Shown piece after piece: positions 1 through 7,825 of a stretch of DNA of 64,000 nucleotides. The stretch spans positions 23,777,300 to 23,841,299 of the forward strand of contig NC_067204.1 of the NCBI RefSeq assembly GCF_026262505.1, written 5' to 3'. The translations under genes and the position numbers were made by a program. The first letter of the stretch is position 1. Each line of letters starts with the position of its first letter. The notes under the pieces were generated by a model. That model did not search any database and was not told the DNA's origin. It saw only the letters and a program-made list of their open reading frames with translations. Source of the DNA: Trichomonas vaginalis G3 (taxonomy: Eukaryota; Parabasalia; Trichomonadida; Trichomonadidae).

Positions 1-39
1 ACATATGAGGAAATTCATGAATTTTGTTGCTGAATTCAA

Positions 40-290
40 TAAAAATATATTTTAGGTGAAGAGGTGAGATTTCACCTCTTTTTTCACCTGTTTTTTCACC
101 TCAGTTATTTTATAAGCGTTTCACATGGTAAACATTATTTTTTAAATTTTGTGAAAACTCAACGGTTTGACACAAGCCCTAAAAATTATTTTACTCAGAA
201 TTTTGTTGCTGAATTCAATAAAAATATATTTTAGGTGAAGAGGTGAGATTTCACCTCTTTTTTCACCTCTTTTTTCACCTGTTATTTTAT
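40..290. repeat. Two copies of a dispersed hairpin repeat (GAGGTGA stem)
   Basis: Two direct copies of a roughly 90-bp unit, around 40-118 and 196-286. Each holds the near-palindrome GAGGTGAGATTTCACCTC (61-78 and 240-257), then a run of TTTTTTCACCTC steps. The stem is GAGGTGA paired with TCACCTC over a 4-base loop. The same unit recurs at about 1265-1340, 1483-1550, 2955-3030 and 10225-10285 and as an array at 10475-10835. Copies lie between genes, often at 3' ends, so a role in RNA 3'-end formation is possible but only inferred. Confidence 0.85.
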
Positions 291-1201
291 AAGCGTTTTA
301 CATGAATTGTATGATGTATATTTGAAATCCTAAACAATTTCGTAGCTTCTATTTCTTCTGTCAGTACATCGAATGTTTTAACGATACCGAAAGTTTCTTT
401 ATACTTCTTCTTGACGTCAGATAGAAGGAAATCTTCTGCTGTTGGATAGTTTTTGTTCAGAAATGCTAACATGTCCATTTTATCTTCTGCTGGTTTTTCT
501 GCTTCTTTCTTTAAGTCTGCATAGTCGTTTCTCATACGTTCTATCTCTTTGACTGAGTAGTTATATTTCCTAATTGCTGCCTTACATTTAGAACATTGCG
601 GGTTCATTTTAGCATTGTACATTGAAACCTTACCTGCTAGTATGACTAAGGCGTCAATGGTTTTCTTTAACTCAAAAGTTGCTGGTTTTATTTGTTCGTT
701 CCATATTTTACATCTTCTATCTTTATCTCTTATCTGCCATACACATTCAGCAACTAACGAAACAAAGTTGTCGTAGGTCTTAAACTCCCCAGATTTATAT
801 ATGTCAGAGATGTTCTTATATACCATGTCGCAGTCTTTGTCCATAACTTTGTGGTTGCAATGAAATCCTAGAAACTCATAGTTTACCTTTCGTATGAACT
901 TCTTTATTTCTACTGAGTCGGTTGGTCTGACTTCAATTTCATCGAATTCAGGAATAGTGAGCTTTTGTTGTTGGATTTCAGGAAGTTTAGGTAAATGGTC
1001 AATAATGTCCTGCATTTCATAAAGATACTGTTCATTTGTTTCATCTTTTGCACAACAGTCCAAAGTACTTGTTAAAAGTTCCTGCTTTATCTTCTGGATT
1101 TCTGTTTCGAAAGTATATGAAGAAGGAATGAAGCTTTTCATCTCTACTAACATTGAAGTTGGGTTCATGACTAACGAGTTTGGTGCTGTTGTTGCTAACA
1201 T
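287..1201 (-). CDS. Unknown 304-aa Polinton protein with a CxxC pair
   Basis: I do not recognise this protein. It is 304 aa, mostly charged and probably helical, with a CSKC motif near residue 203 that could be half of a metal site and a lysine/glutamate-rich helical segment after it. No signal peptide or membrane span is visible. The ATG at 1201 is preceded on the minus strand by an A/T-rich tract with TATTTTTATTGTAAGAAC, the same leader type that precedes the KilA-N gene at 2234, which supports this start. It lies inside element A next to the KilA-N fossil and is flanked by hairpin repeats. Confidence 0.6.
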   Translation of the reverse strand: MLATTAPNSLVMNPTSMLVEMKSFIPSSYTFETEIQKIKQELLTSTLDCCAKDETNEQYLYEMQDIIDHLPKLPEIQQQKLTIPEFDEIEVRPTDSVEIKKFIRKVNYEFLGFHCNHKVMDKDCDMVYKNISDIYKSGEFKTYDNFVSLVAECVWQIRDKDRRCKIWNEQIKPATFELKKTIDALVILAGKVSMYNAKMNPQCSKCKAAIRKYNYSVKEIERMRNDYADLKKEAEKPAEDKMDMLAFLNKNYPTAEDFLLSDVKKKYKETFGIVKTFDVLTEEIEATKLFRISNIHHTIHVKRL

Positions 1202-1261
1202 GTTCTTACAATAAAAATAAAAAATATTTTTTTAAAAAAACTAACTTTTTTTATTTCAGCA

Positions 1262-1560
1262 CAAAATTCATGAAAATTCAACGGGTGAAAAAACAGGTGA
1301 AAAAAGAGGTGAAATCTCACCTCTTCACCTAAAATATATTTTTGCCGAGTTCAGCAACAAATTCAAGAGTTTTGTGTGTTTTCTACGGTGGAGCCAAAAA
1401 TGGCTCGACCTCAAAACAAGCATTTTGTGAAGAATATACCAACCCGCGGAATTCCGGCGGTTGCTTTTTTTACAAAATTCAACGGGTGAAAAAACAGGTG
1501 AAAAAAGAGGTGAAATCTCACCTCTTCACCTAAAATATATTTTTGCCGAATTCAATAAAA
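1262..1560. repeat. Hairpin-repeat pair with a copied KilA-N-gene fragment
   Basis: Two copies of the GAGGTGA/TCACCTC hairpin repeat (cores at 1306-1323 and 1507-1524), opposite in orientation to those at 61 and 240. Between them, about 1415-1470 is an inverted copy of a stretch inside the neighbouring KilA-N gene (about 1996-2045), including a GC-rich palindromic core. The short open frames here are made by the repeats and are not taken as genes. Confidence 0.7.
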
Positions 1561-1674
1561 ATAAATGGTTCATTTACTCACAATATTTTTGTACAAAACG
1601 ACCCCAAACTTTTAACTTCTTTTCTGCAGCTTCTAATGCTATCTTAGCGAGTTCATATTCTCTAAATTCTCTCT

Positions 1675-2234
1675 TTAAATCTTCTGTTCCCATTGGTCTA
1701 GTTCGTATGGAGAATCTCTATAACCAGAACATATCTCACGTTCATGTTCTATTTGTTTTTCATGCATTTTTCTAACTTCTTCTTCGAACAAAGGTTTTGC
1801 ATTCTCTACTGTATCTTCAAGTTCTTCTTCATCTAATTTCTCATGAACTTTCTTGTCTATGGAGTCCAGAATTTTCCAACTGCTATACAATATTTTGGAG
1901 AAGCCCACATTGCTATATAGTTTACAAGTCTTGGGTCTACATACGTTCCTCTAACCTGTTTGATTTCATCCGGAATTCCTGCATGAATTTTATATAAAAA
2001 AGCAACCCGCGGAATTCCGCGGTTGTATATTCTTCACAAAATGCCGTATAATACTCTTCCCAGGACTTATTTTCCAACAACCTTCTAAAGTCTTTCCCAA
2101 ACTGCTGACATATCTTTGTTGCATTTATATAAACCATCCATGTCTCTACGTAAGACTTCAATACCGTTGTAAGTGCCTTTTGTGAATGTTTCGCCATTAG
2201 ATTTGTTCGTGAACGTTTTTGCTTCGACTGTCAT
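1675..2234 (-). pseudogene. KilA-N domain gene, broken (fossil)
   Basis: Fossil of a KilA-N protein, a DNA-binding domain family widespread in large DNA viruses, phages and trichomonad Polintons. Diagnostic stretches are YINATKICQQFGKDF near 2100 and RGTYVDPRLVNYIAMWASP near 1930, which match the typical start and end of the domain. A glutamate-rich tail follows towards 1675. The gene is broken in about two or three places and contains a GC-rich palindromic insert-like stretch around 2000-2025. The putative ATG near 2234 follows an A/T leader almost identical to that of the 304-aa gene. Confidence 0.75.
2007..2022. repeat. Perfect 16-bp GC-rich palindrome
   Basis: CCGCGGAATTCCGCGG is its own reverse complement and stands out in DNA that is otherwise about 70% A+T. 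An imperfect inverted copy with about 20 bp of flank on each side lies near 1442-1460. Confidence 0.85.
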
Positions 2235-2316
2235 TTCAGTTCTTACAATAAAAATAAAAAAATATTTTTTGGTGGGACGTCGGACATTCGTTTGTGGCTT
2301 AACCGTCGGACCACAA

Positions 2317-2614
2317 CGATAAAAATCTCTGCTACTAGCAGTACTGCTACTGACAGTAGCAGTACTTTTACTGACAGTAGCAGTACTTTTACTGACAGTA
2401 GCAGTACTTTTACTGACAGTAGCAGTAACTTTTACTGACAGTTTGTAGCAGTACTTTATCGTCGAAAACCCTCTCAAATTTTCCTTTTTACTGCTAGTAG
2501 CAGTACTTTTACTGCTAGTAGCAGTACTTTTACTGACAGTAGCAGTACTTTTACTGACAGTAGCAGTACTTTTACTGACAGTAGCAGTACTGCTAGTAGC
2601 AGAGATTTTTATCG
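2317..2614. repeat. 298-bp foldback unit: 33-bp inverted ends around 21-bp tandem repeats
   Basis: The ends 2317-2349 and 2582-2614 are perfect 33-bp inverted copies (starting CGATAAAAATCTCTGCTACT). Between them are two blocks of a 21-bp tandem unit, ACTGACAGTAGCAGTACTTTT, separated by about 40 bp of different sequence. Because 21 is a multiple of three, the minus strand reads as repeated STATVSK, but this is not evidence for a protein. No clear target duplication is seen in the flanks. It resembles a foldback or MITE-like unit, or a palindromic amplification. Confidence 0.85.
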
Positions 2615-2620
2615 TCCAAC

Positions 2621-2740
2621 TTTACAAATGTAAACTCCTATCGTTCTATTTTCTTCACTAGGGTCTAACACCAAAGTAACCTTACAAATGTAAACTTATA
2701 TCGTTCTATTTTCTTCACTAGGGTCTAACACCAAAGTAAC
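2621..2740. repeat. 60-bp tandem duplication
   Basis: Two adjacent copies (2621-2680 and 2681-2740) of a 60-bp unit containing TTCTTCACTAGGGTCTAAC. They differ by only a few bases, so the duplication is recent. No function is apparent. Confidence 0.85.
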
Positions 2741-2779
2741 CTATGTACATGAAATTTCACTGCATAAAAGGAAAAAACC

Positions 2780-2854
2780 TGCGCGAATCGGGATTTGAAC
2801 CGAGGTCTTCGACGTCTGTAGCGAGGTAGCCCATACCACTGAGCTATGAGCCGC
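2780..2854 (-). tRNA. tRNA-like sequence, probably degenerate
   Basis: The minus strand has a good A box (TAGCTCAGTGG) and B box (GGTTCAAATCC) at tRNA-like spacing, and a D stem GCTC/GGGC that can pair. The acceptor stem pairs poorly: GCGGCTC at the 5' end against TTCGCGC at the 3' end gives only about three pairs. The anticodon and T stems are also weak, so the anticodon cannot be assigned; ACA is one possibility. A tRNA relic or pseudogene is more likely than a working gene. Confidence 0.5.
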
Positions 2855-2944
2855 TTGCATATTTTTAAGTAAAATATAGTATATTTGTCATACAGTGAAG
2901 GATGACCAAACTTAAAAAAAATAAAACTAAAATATATTTTTTTC

Positions 2945-3035
2945 TATCTTAAGGAAATTCATGAAAATTCAAGAGGGTGAGAAAACAGGTGAGAAAACGG
3001 GTGAAATCTCACCTCTTCACCTAAACATTATTTTT
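2945..3035. repeat. Hairpin repeat copy
   Basis: Another copy of the dispersed unit, with the core GGGTGAAATCTCACCTC near 2999-3016, in the same orientation as those at 1306 and 1507. It sits between the tRNA-like sequence and the HNH gene's 3' side. Confidence 0.75.
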
Positions 3036-3225
3036 CAATACTTTTTCAGCACTTTTCCGTAGTTGTATATGAAAGACAATTCGGGATGAAATTTCTTCAT
3101 CTGATATAGTCCTACCGGCATTTGTAAAGATATAGTCTAACGGTTTTGTATCTGTTACATTTGTTCTTTGTTTTTCAACCTGAAGCATTTAATATATGTA
3201 AAAATATATTGTTTTAAAAAATGTT

Positions 3226-3810
3226 TTAAAATGGTATGCCATATAGCTTCTTGAATTTGTTAAGACGTATTTGAACGCGTTTTCCATCTGTATCTCTAGT
3301 GTTTACATAAGCATAGCCTGCCTTAGTAAAACATACTTGTAATTTCCTATAGTTTACGCCGGTATAAAAGTAGAAAGAGTCTTGTTCTTCGCTATAGTAG
3401 TAAAACTCAAACGTATGCTCGCCATAGTCTGTAATTTCAATTGCTTCATCTTCTAGTTCGTCGACAAATTCGAATACAATATCTGCAAATTTGCTTTTGT
3501 TCTTATTGTTTTCAGAACGAGTGACCCAACGTAAGTTTTCAAGTCTATTGTCGTTTCTTATATGGTTTATATGGTCTACAAAAGGTAAATTGTTAGGATT
3601 CGGTATAAAATGAGTTGCAATGACAATATGTTTAAAATAGTTTTTTCCACTCATCTTCATCCTAGCATATCCGTTATTTTGCTCCCATTCGCTTAAAACT
3701 CTTTTTGTCTCTTTTTTTCTGACTTCAAATGACTCACAACAGTGAATTTCATATTTCTCATCTAACAAACAAGTTTCCCAACGGTCTGTTCCAACAAACT
3801 CAGCGTACAT
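3226..3810 (-). CDS. HNH homing-type endonuclease
   Basis: The 194-aa protein has an HNH core at about residues 77-103: VDHINHIRNDNRLENLRWVT followed by SENN. This is the pattern of phage and giant-virus free-standing HNH nucleases (HNH_3 type), which cut DNA at specific sites and promote their own spread. The N-terminal part (QNNGYARMKMSGKNYFKHIVIATHF) fits the beta-rich lead-in common in this family. The C-terminal third is acidic and aromatic and may be a target-binding domain. The frame is open. The ATG at 3810 follows TTTTTTTTATTTTATTTGAA. A copy of this leader and start recurs at about 4017-4077 upstream. Confidence 0.85.
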   Translation of the reverse strand: MYAEFVGTDRWETCLLDEKYEIHCCESFEVRKKETKRVLSEWEQNNGYARMKMSGKNYFKHIVIATHFIPNPNNLPFVDHINHIRNDNRLENLRWVTRSENNKNKSKFADIVFEFVDELEDEAIEITDYGEHTFEFYYYSEEQDSFYFYTGVNYRKLQVCFTKAGYAYVNTRDTDGKRVQIRLNKFKKLYGIPF

Positions 3811-3849
3811 TTCAAATAAAATAAAAAAAATGTTTTTTTAAAAAATGTT

Positions 3850-4080
3850 TTATTTTAAAATGGTATGTCATTTCATATTTCTCATCTAATTTCTCATGAA
3901 CTTTCTTGTCTATGTTTTCTCATGAACTTCTTCATCTAATTTCTCATGAACTTTCTTCATCTAATTTCTCATGAACTTCATCGTCAATGTTTTGTAAAGA
4001 CTTCTTCATCTATGTCTTCCCAACGGTCTTTTCCAACAAACTCGGCGTACATTTCAAATAAAATAAAAAAATATTTTTTT
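3850..4080. repeat. Short degenerate repeats and a duplicated HNH leader
   Basis: From 3870 to 3980 there are several copies of TTTCTCATGAACTTTCTTC-type units, related to sequence at 1840-1850 and 10335-10365. At 4017-4075 there is a second copy of the HNH gene's 5' end and leader (about 3776-3835), suggesting a segmental duplication of the gene start. Confidence 0.7.
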
Positions 4081-4098
4081 TGAAAAATGTTTTTTCCT

Positions 4099-4683
4099 TT
4101 ACTTAACATAACCACCAGCTACCATAAGTCTTTGACGCCAACCCATACCAGCTAATGAAGGTTGACTTGGTTTAGTTTGGAAACTAAACTTTGGTTTTGG
4201 TTTATCTTCAGTTTTTGGCTCACCTTCTTCTATCGGTTTTTCGTCACTTTTCGGTTCATCTGACTTTACCCCACCTGCAGGAACAGTTGTGTCGTCAACA
4301 TCTTCATAAATATCATATGCCATTTGTTTTTGTTTTCCTTTCAACTTTTTGTGTTTGTTGTAAAGTTTAGAATATTTTGACTCTAAGTCAATGAGATGTT
4401 CTATAATGAACTGTTGGTCGGTGAAGAATACCTTCCCATCTGTTGTCTCTTTAGTTCCTTCAGACTTCAATATTTTATTTGTGAGAGTCTGTTTCTTTTT
4501 TGAGATACTAGCCGTTCCATTTCTATGAAAAGTGACTTTATAGTTAGGGTTTGTATTTCCAGACCTTGCACCTTCTATTATTGAATTTTTCTCTTCATCT
4601 GTAAGTTCTTTGACAGGTTTTGACAATGGTTCTGAACTTTTTGTTTGTGGTGTCAAATCTACCGTTTCAACTTCTTCGGTCAT
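4099..4683 (-). CDS. Polinton protein of the Y-V-NG motif family, 194 aa
   Basis: The function is unknown. Residues 28-66 (LTDEEKNSIIEGARSGN, then NYKVTFHRNGTASISKKK) align by eye with the N-terminus of the gene at 43379-43828 in element B (LSPSEKQSIILNEAKG, then YYVCHMKNGSVQVRKRK), so both belong to one family. The middle is a coiled-coil-like segment (LIDLESKYSKLYNKHKKLKGK) and the tail is rich in Pro, Lys and Glu. No signal peptide or membrane span is seen. The ATG at 4683 follows TTTTTTACTGAGATGAA, the same leader as the next gene upstream. A structural or DNA-associated role is a guess. Confidence 0.65.
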   Translation of the reverse strand: MTEEVETVDLTPQTKSSEPLSKPVKELTDEEKNSIIEGARSGNTNPNYKVTFHRNGTASISKKKQTLTNKILKSEGTKETTDGKVFFTDQQFIIEHLIDLESKYSKLYNKHKKLKGKQKQMAYDIYEDVDDTTVPAGGVKSDEPKSDEKPIEEGEPKTEDKPKPKFSFQTKPSQPSLAGMGWRQRLMVAGGYVK

Positions 4684-4702
4684 TTCATCTCAGTAAAAAA
4701 TT

Positions 4703-4858
4703 TTAGTTTGGTTTGTTTTCAACTGGTTGTTGTTGTTTTTTAAGTCGGTCTAAAACTTCCTGAGGTATAGGAAGAACTTGACAAACACGTGGTTGTGTAA
4801 CTGCTGGAAGTCGACAAATCCATCTTGAACCCATTTGTCTCAATGCTGTATTGTTCAT
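4703..4858 (-). CDS. Small unknown protein, 51 aa
   Basis: A short open frame starting MNNTALRQMGSRWICRLPA and ending in a Gln/Pro/Lys-rich tail. It is supported by an upstream leader (TTTTTTACTGAGATGAA before the ATG at 4858) identical to that of the 194-aa gene just downstream, and by tight packing (19 bp to the next ATG). I do not recognise it. Confidence 0.5.
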   Translation of the reverse strand: MNNTALRQMGSRWICRLPAVTQPRVCQVLPIPQEVLDRLKKQQQPVENKPN

Positions 4859-4864
4859 TTCATC

Positions 4865-5345
4865 TCAGTAAAAAATTTTACATTCCCAAGTTTGAGGTGG
4901 TTGCGGTTGGTTGTTGTTTACCCACTGTTGTGCATGGTTATATCCTCTGTTAAAGAATCTTTCACCTTGGTCCATATAGTGTCCTGCTTGGTTATAGTAG
5001 TCATTTGCTTTGTTATAGTAGTTTCCTGCTTGTCTGGAAACATTATCCATCCATCCTTGAACTTTTCCTCTTGTTTCAGGATTTGGAATAAGATTTGCTG
5101 CATCTCGTGCTACATCCAACCTTTCTGTACAGTTTGTATAATAGGTTGTGCTTTCTCTTTCAGTATACCAATGTACTCAAAATCTTCCTTCCAATTCCAA
5201 ATACACCTCTGGCTATTGTTCCCACTGCTGGCAAAAATCTAGATGCAACTCCTGCTAATGCGCCAAATAACCCATTTCTTATAGGGTAAAAAATGACGAA
5301 TCCAAACAAGGACCCTATGTTTTCTAAAGCGAACAAAGAAAGCAC
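4865..5345 (-). pseudogene. Minor-virion-type hydrophobic protein, broken (fossil)
   Basis: Two minus-strand stretches in a fossil state with about one or two breaks. The upstream part is Gly/Ala/Phe-rich and hydrophobic (GLFGALAGVASRFLPAVGTI); the downstream part is Tyr/Asn/Gln-rich. The hydrophobic glycine-rich style resembles 63352-63759 in element B and small membrane-active minor capsid proteins of adenovirus-like viruses, but the similarity is only in composition. The region abuts the integrase fossil, which reads the other way. Confidence 0.5.
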
Positions 5346-5349
5346 TCAT

Positions 5350-6254
5350 GATAAAAATCTTTAGTTCAACACCAAATGCTTGGTTATGGATATCTTGGAA
5401 AACATTCCGAGGTATAGAGAAGATGGACCACCATACTGGCTAATATTTGTCGGTCAAAACACAAGATACTGTGAAGCCATACCATTACAATCCAAAAATA
5501 TTTTAGATGTGAAAACTGCTTTGACAATATTCGTTGACAAATACCATCCAACAAAACTGACATCTGACTGTGAAAGTTCTTTTCAAATCAGATGATGTAA
5601 AAAACTATCTGCGTTCAAAAAATGTAAACCAATATTTCATTGTCGACCAAAACCATTCTGCTCTTGGTGTCATTGACAGTTGTATAAAAATCTTAAGAGA
5701 CTTAAATCAACCACAAGGTGGTGAAGTAAATGAAATGTCATATGACGACAAATATAGACACTTCTCCATGGCAAAGATGAGACAAGTTTTAAATATTTAC
5801 AATAGCCGTAAACAAAAAGGTTTGGGAAACCACTCCCCGAAGAAATGAAAAACAACCCCGACTTAGAGAAAGACTATATATTTAATAGTTTAGTCAAAAG
5901 AGACAAACAAGAAAGAATGCCGGGCTTCAAACTTAAGAAAGGTGACAAAGTAAAAATAGAAATACCTAAACGCGACCAATATATGAAAATACTATTGACT
6001 ATGACAACAATGGGAACTCGACAGGTACTCACGTTCGTGTTCGTAAAAATAGAAGAAAGTATACAAGAGAATATTATGAAGTTTTAGGCAAACATGGCAA
6101 AATGTACAGACTGCAAGCAGAAGATAAAACTACTATTGTCAGACCTCGTTTCAAACTTGTTAAGGTTCAAGGTGGTATACTTTCAAAGACAGTTCCTAAC
6201 AAATATAAGACAACTCCTGACGAATATGCTAAAGAAGTTGAAAATGACGACTAA
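5350..6254 (+). pseudogene. Polinton integrase, broken (fossil)
   Basis: Retroviral-type (rve) integrase of the Polinton class, in about three or four broken stretches. Recognisable pieces are the core-domain stretches LIFVGQNTRYCEAIPLQSKN and KLTSDCESSF, then MRQVLNIYNSRKQKGLGNHSP. After these come an SH3/chromo-like C-terminal part with FKLKKGDKVKI and a final YYEVLGKHGKMYRLQAEDK. Such enzymes insert the element into host DNA. The 3' end overlaps the convergent fibre gene by a few bases. It is a homologue of the element B integrase at 58661-59724. Confidence 0.8.
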
Positions 6255-7624
6255 GCAATTCTATACCATGCGTAAACTGTCATGTAAGGTGGCATGTAGT
6301 CTTTACTTTGTCCCGTTGTTTGCGTATATCCTGAAACGCGATGTATATGGTTTCCTCCTCCCTCAGTGTTACTCCAGTAACAATCTATAGCAAACTTAAC
6401 GTCGTCTTTAACATCATATCCTTTACCTTTTGTCATTGATGACCAATCCCAAAATCTATGACTATGCAAACCTGCTTCAGATGTAGTTAAACTTACGTAG
6501 TGACTGTGCGCAGGTAAATTTGCACCTGAAATCGTTTTACTTCCACCTGTTTCCTTTGAAGAGTTTGCACAATACAAAAACCTGTCGACTATTTGAGTCC
6601 AAGTTCCAAAACCAAGTACTACTTCTGGTTTGGTAGAGTTCATTGACGTGTAAATAGAACCTATAGGATATACTGTTTGAAGTATTTCTGTCTTTAACGT
6701 TTGAAGCTCTGTTTTGTCAGCTTTTTTATCATATAAATCTTGAGCAGTGAATTTAACTTTTTTTTCATCCTCCATGACATAGACATTTCTACATTTAATG
6801 TCTTTATCCGATGTTAAACCTTCTGGAAAGTTAGGAGGTTTAAAATATAATCCACCCCCACCAGTTTTTTCAATCGTTCCTAAAATACTTTCTATACCAA
6901 CAGTTGAGAAGAAGTTATGTGTATGTCCAACGTCACTTTTACTGTTTAAGGTTTCTTGTAAGTTTGTAATATTTGCAATGGTATGTGTATGTCCAACGTC
7001 ACTTTTCCTGTTTAAGGTTTCTTGTAAGTTTGTAATATTTGCAATGGTATGTGTATGGTTCTTGTCAGCTTTAAGGTCTAAACATCCTGAAACCCACCCT
7101 GTATTGGCTTTACCTTCTAAAATCTTCGATGTCCGTTCATGGTACCATTCAACCCTTTTTATAATTTCATTGTCTTTTTCATCCACATATTCCTTATCTG
7201 CCTTCTTCACTAACCCACTAGCCAGATATGCTAACTCATCGTCAACATACTCTTTGTCAGCTTTCTTTTCAACATCCTCTTTCGTTGCATATGTTGCATC
7301 TGCTCTGTCATGTTCTTCTTGAACTTTTTCAATGACATACTCTTTGTCAGCTTTGTTGTTAACATCTGCTTTCAAAAGAAGTTCATCTATAGGTTTCTCG
7401 TTTAAAGTTCCTTTTGTTGGATTTACACAGACAGTATGGTTCTTACTGTCTTGAAACAGAAACTCATCTGTCATTGGGTTTATCGTCAGTTTTAAGTTTC
7501 CTTCTTTCAATGACTCAGATATCTTAGAATAGTTTGAAAAGTTTGTTGTGTTCTTATTTAGAGCTTGCAAAATGAGTTGTCGGTTGTGTTGTATTTCTCT
7601 CATAGACGCTGTTTCATTCGACAT
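6251..7624 (-). CDS. Phage-tail-like trimeric fibre protein
   Basis: A 457-aa protein with an apparently open frame. Residues 1-100 form the base. Residues 110-230 carry repeated KADKEYVD and KADKNHTHTIANI units typical of phage tail-fibre shafts. Residues from about 317 form a C-terminal block beginning YPIGSIYTSMNST, with FGTWTQIVDRFLYC, a His-rich stretch (LPAHSHY, GNHIHR) and the ending YMPPYMTVYAWYRIA. This is the tail-collar/fibre-tip style of bacteriophages. It is strongly similar to the fibre fossil at 50622-52856. It probably forms a trimeric spike on the virion for host attachment (inference). It is divergent from the gene at 7643, with only 18 bp between ATGs. Confidence 0.8.
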   Translation of the reverse strand: MSNETASMREIQHNRQLILQALNKNTTNFSNYSKISESLKEGNLKLTINPMTDEFLFQDSKNHTVCVNPTKGTLNEKPIDELLLKADVNNKADKEYVIEKVQEEHDRADATYATKEDVEKKADKEYVDDELAYLASGLVKKADKEYVDEKDNEIIKRVEWYHERTSKILEGKANTGWVSGCLDLKADKNHTHTIANITNLQETLNRKSDVGHTHTIANITNLQETLNSKSDVGHTHNFFSTVGIESILGTIEKTGGGGLYFKPPNFPEGLTSDKDIKCRNVYVMEDEKKVKFTAQDLYDKKADKTELQTLKTEILQTVYPIGSIYTSMNSTKPEVVLGFGTWTQIVDRFLYCANSSKETGGSKTISGANLPAHSHYVSLTTSEAGLHSHRFWDWSSMTKGKGYDVKDDVKFAIDCYWSNTEGGGNHIHRVSGYTQTTGQSKDYMPPYMTVYAWYRIA

Positions 7625-7642
7625 TTTTATTCTAGATAAAAT
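7625..7642. promoter_or_regulatory. 18-bp bidirectional start region
   Basis: Only TTTTTATTCTAGATAAAA separates the ATGs of the fibre gene (minus strand) and the 60-aa gene (plus strand). It is close to palindromic around TCTAGA and offers a TTTTAT-type motif to both strands. The same divergent arrangement occurs at 48667-48685 in element B. Confidence 0.55.
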
Positions 7643-7825
7643 ATGCTTTCAATAGAAAAAGAAAATTCAAGAGTTGCTACAACTAAACCATTAGATGAAC
7701 TTTTTACGAATGTCGGTCAAAAGTTTGAGACAGAGACCGTAAAGCATGAAGGCTATCGTTTTGACTACCCGTTAAGATGGTTAAGAGACCCATCCGTCAC
7801 AAAAGCTATTGCTTTCGTAGAATGA
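7643..7825 (+). CDS. Small unknown protein, 60 aa, coupled to the next gene
   Basis: A 60-aa protein, MLSIEKENSRVATTKPLDEL to the end, without a recognisable domain. Its stop overlaps the next gene's ATG in an ATGA arrangement (7822-7825), which suggests coupled expression. It starts right after the 18-bp region shared with the fibre gene. Confidence 0.55.
   Translation: MLSIEKENSRVATTKPLDELFTNVGQKFETETVKHEGYRFDYPLRWLRDPSVTKAIAFVE

Noticed and set aside
1342-1775. Plus-strand open frames in the hairpin-repeat region
   Set aside because: Made from the repeats and an inverted copy of part of the KilA-N gene; no start context.
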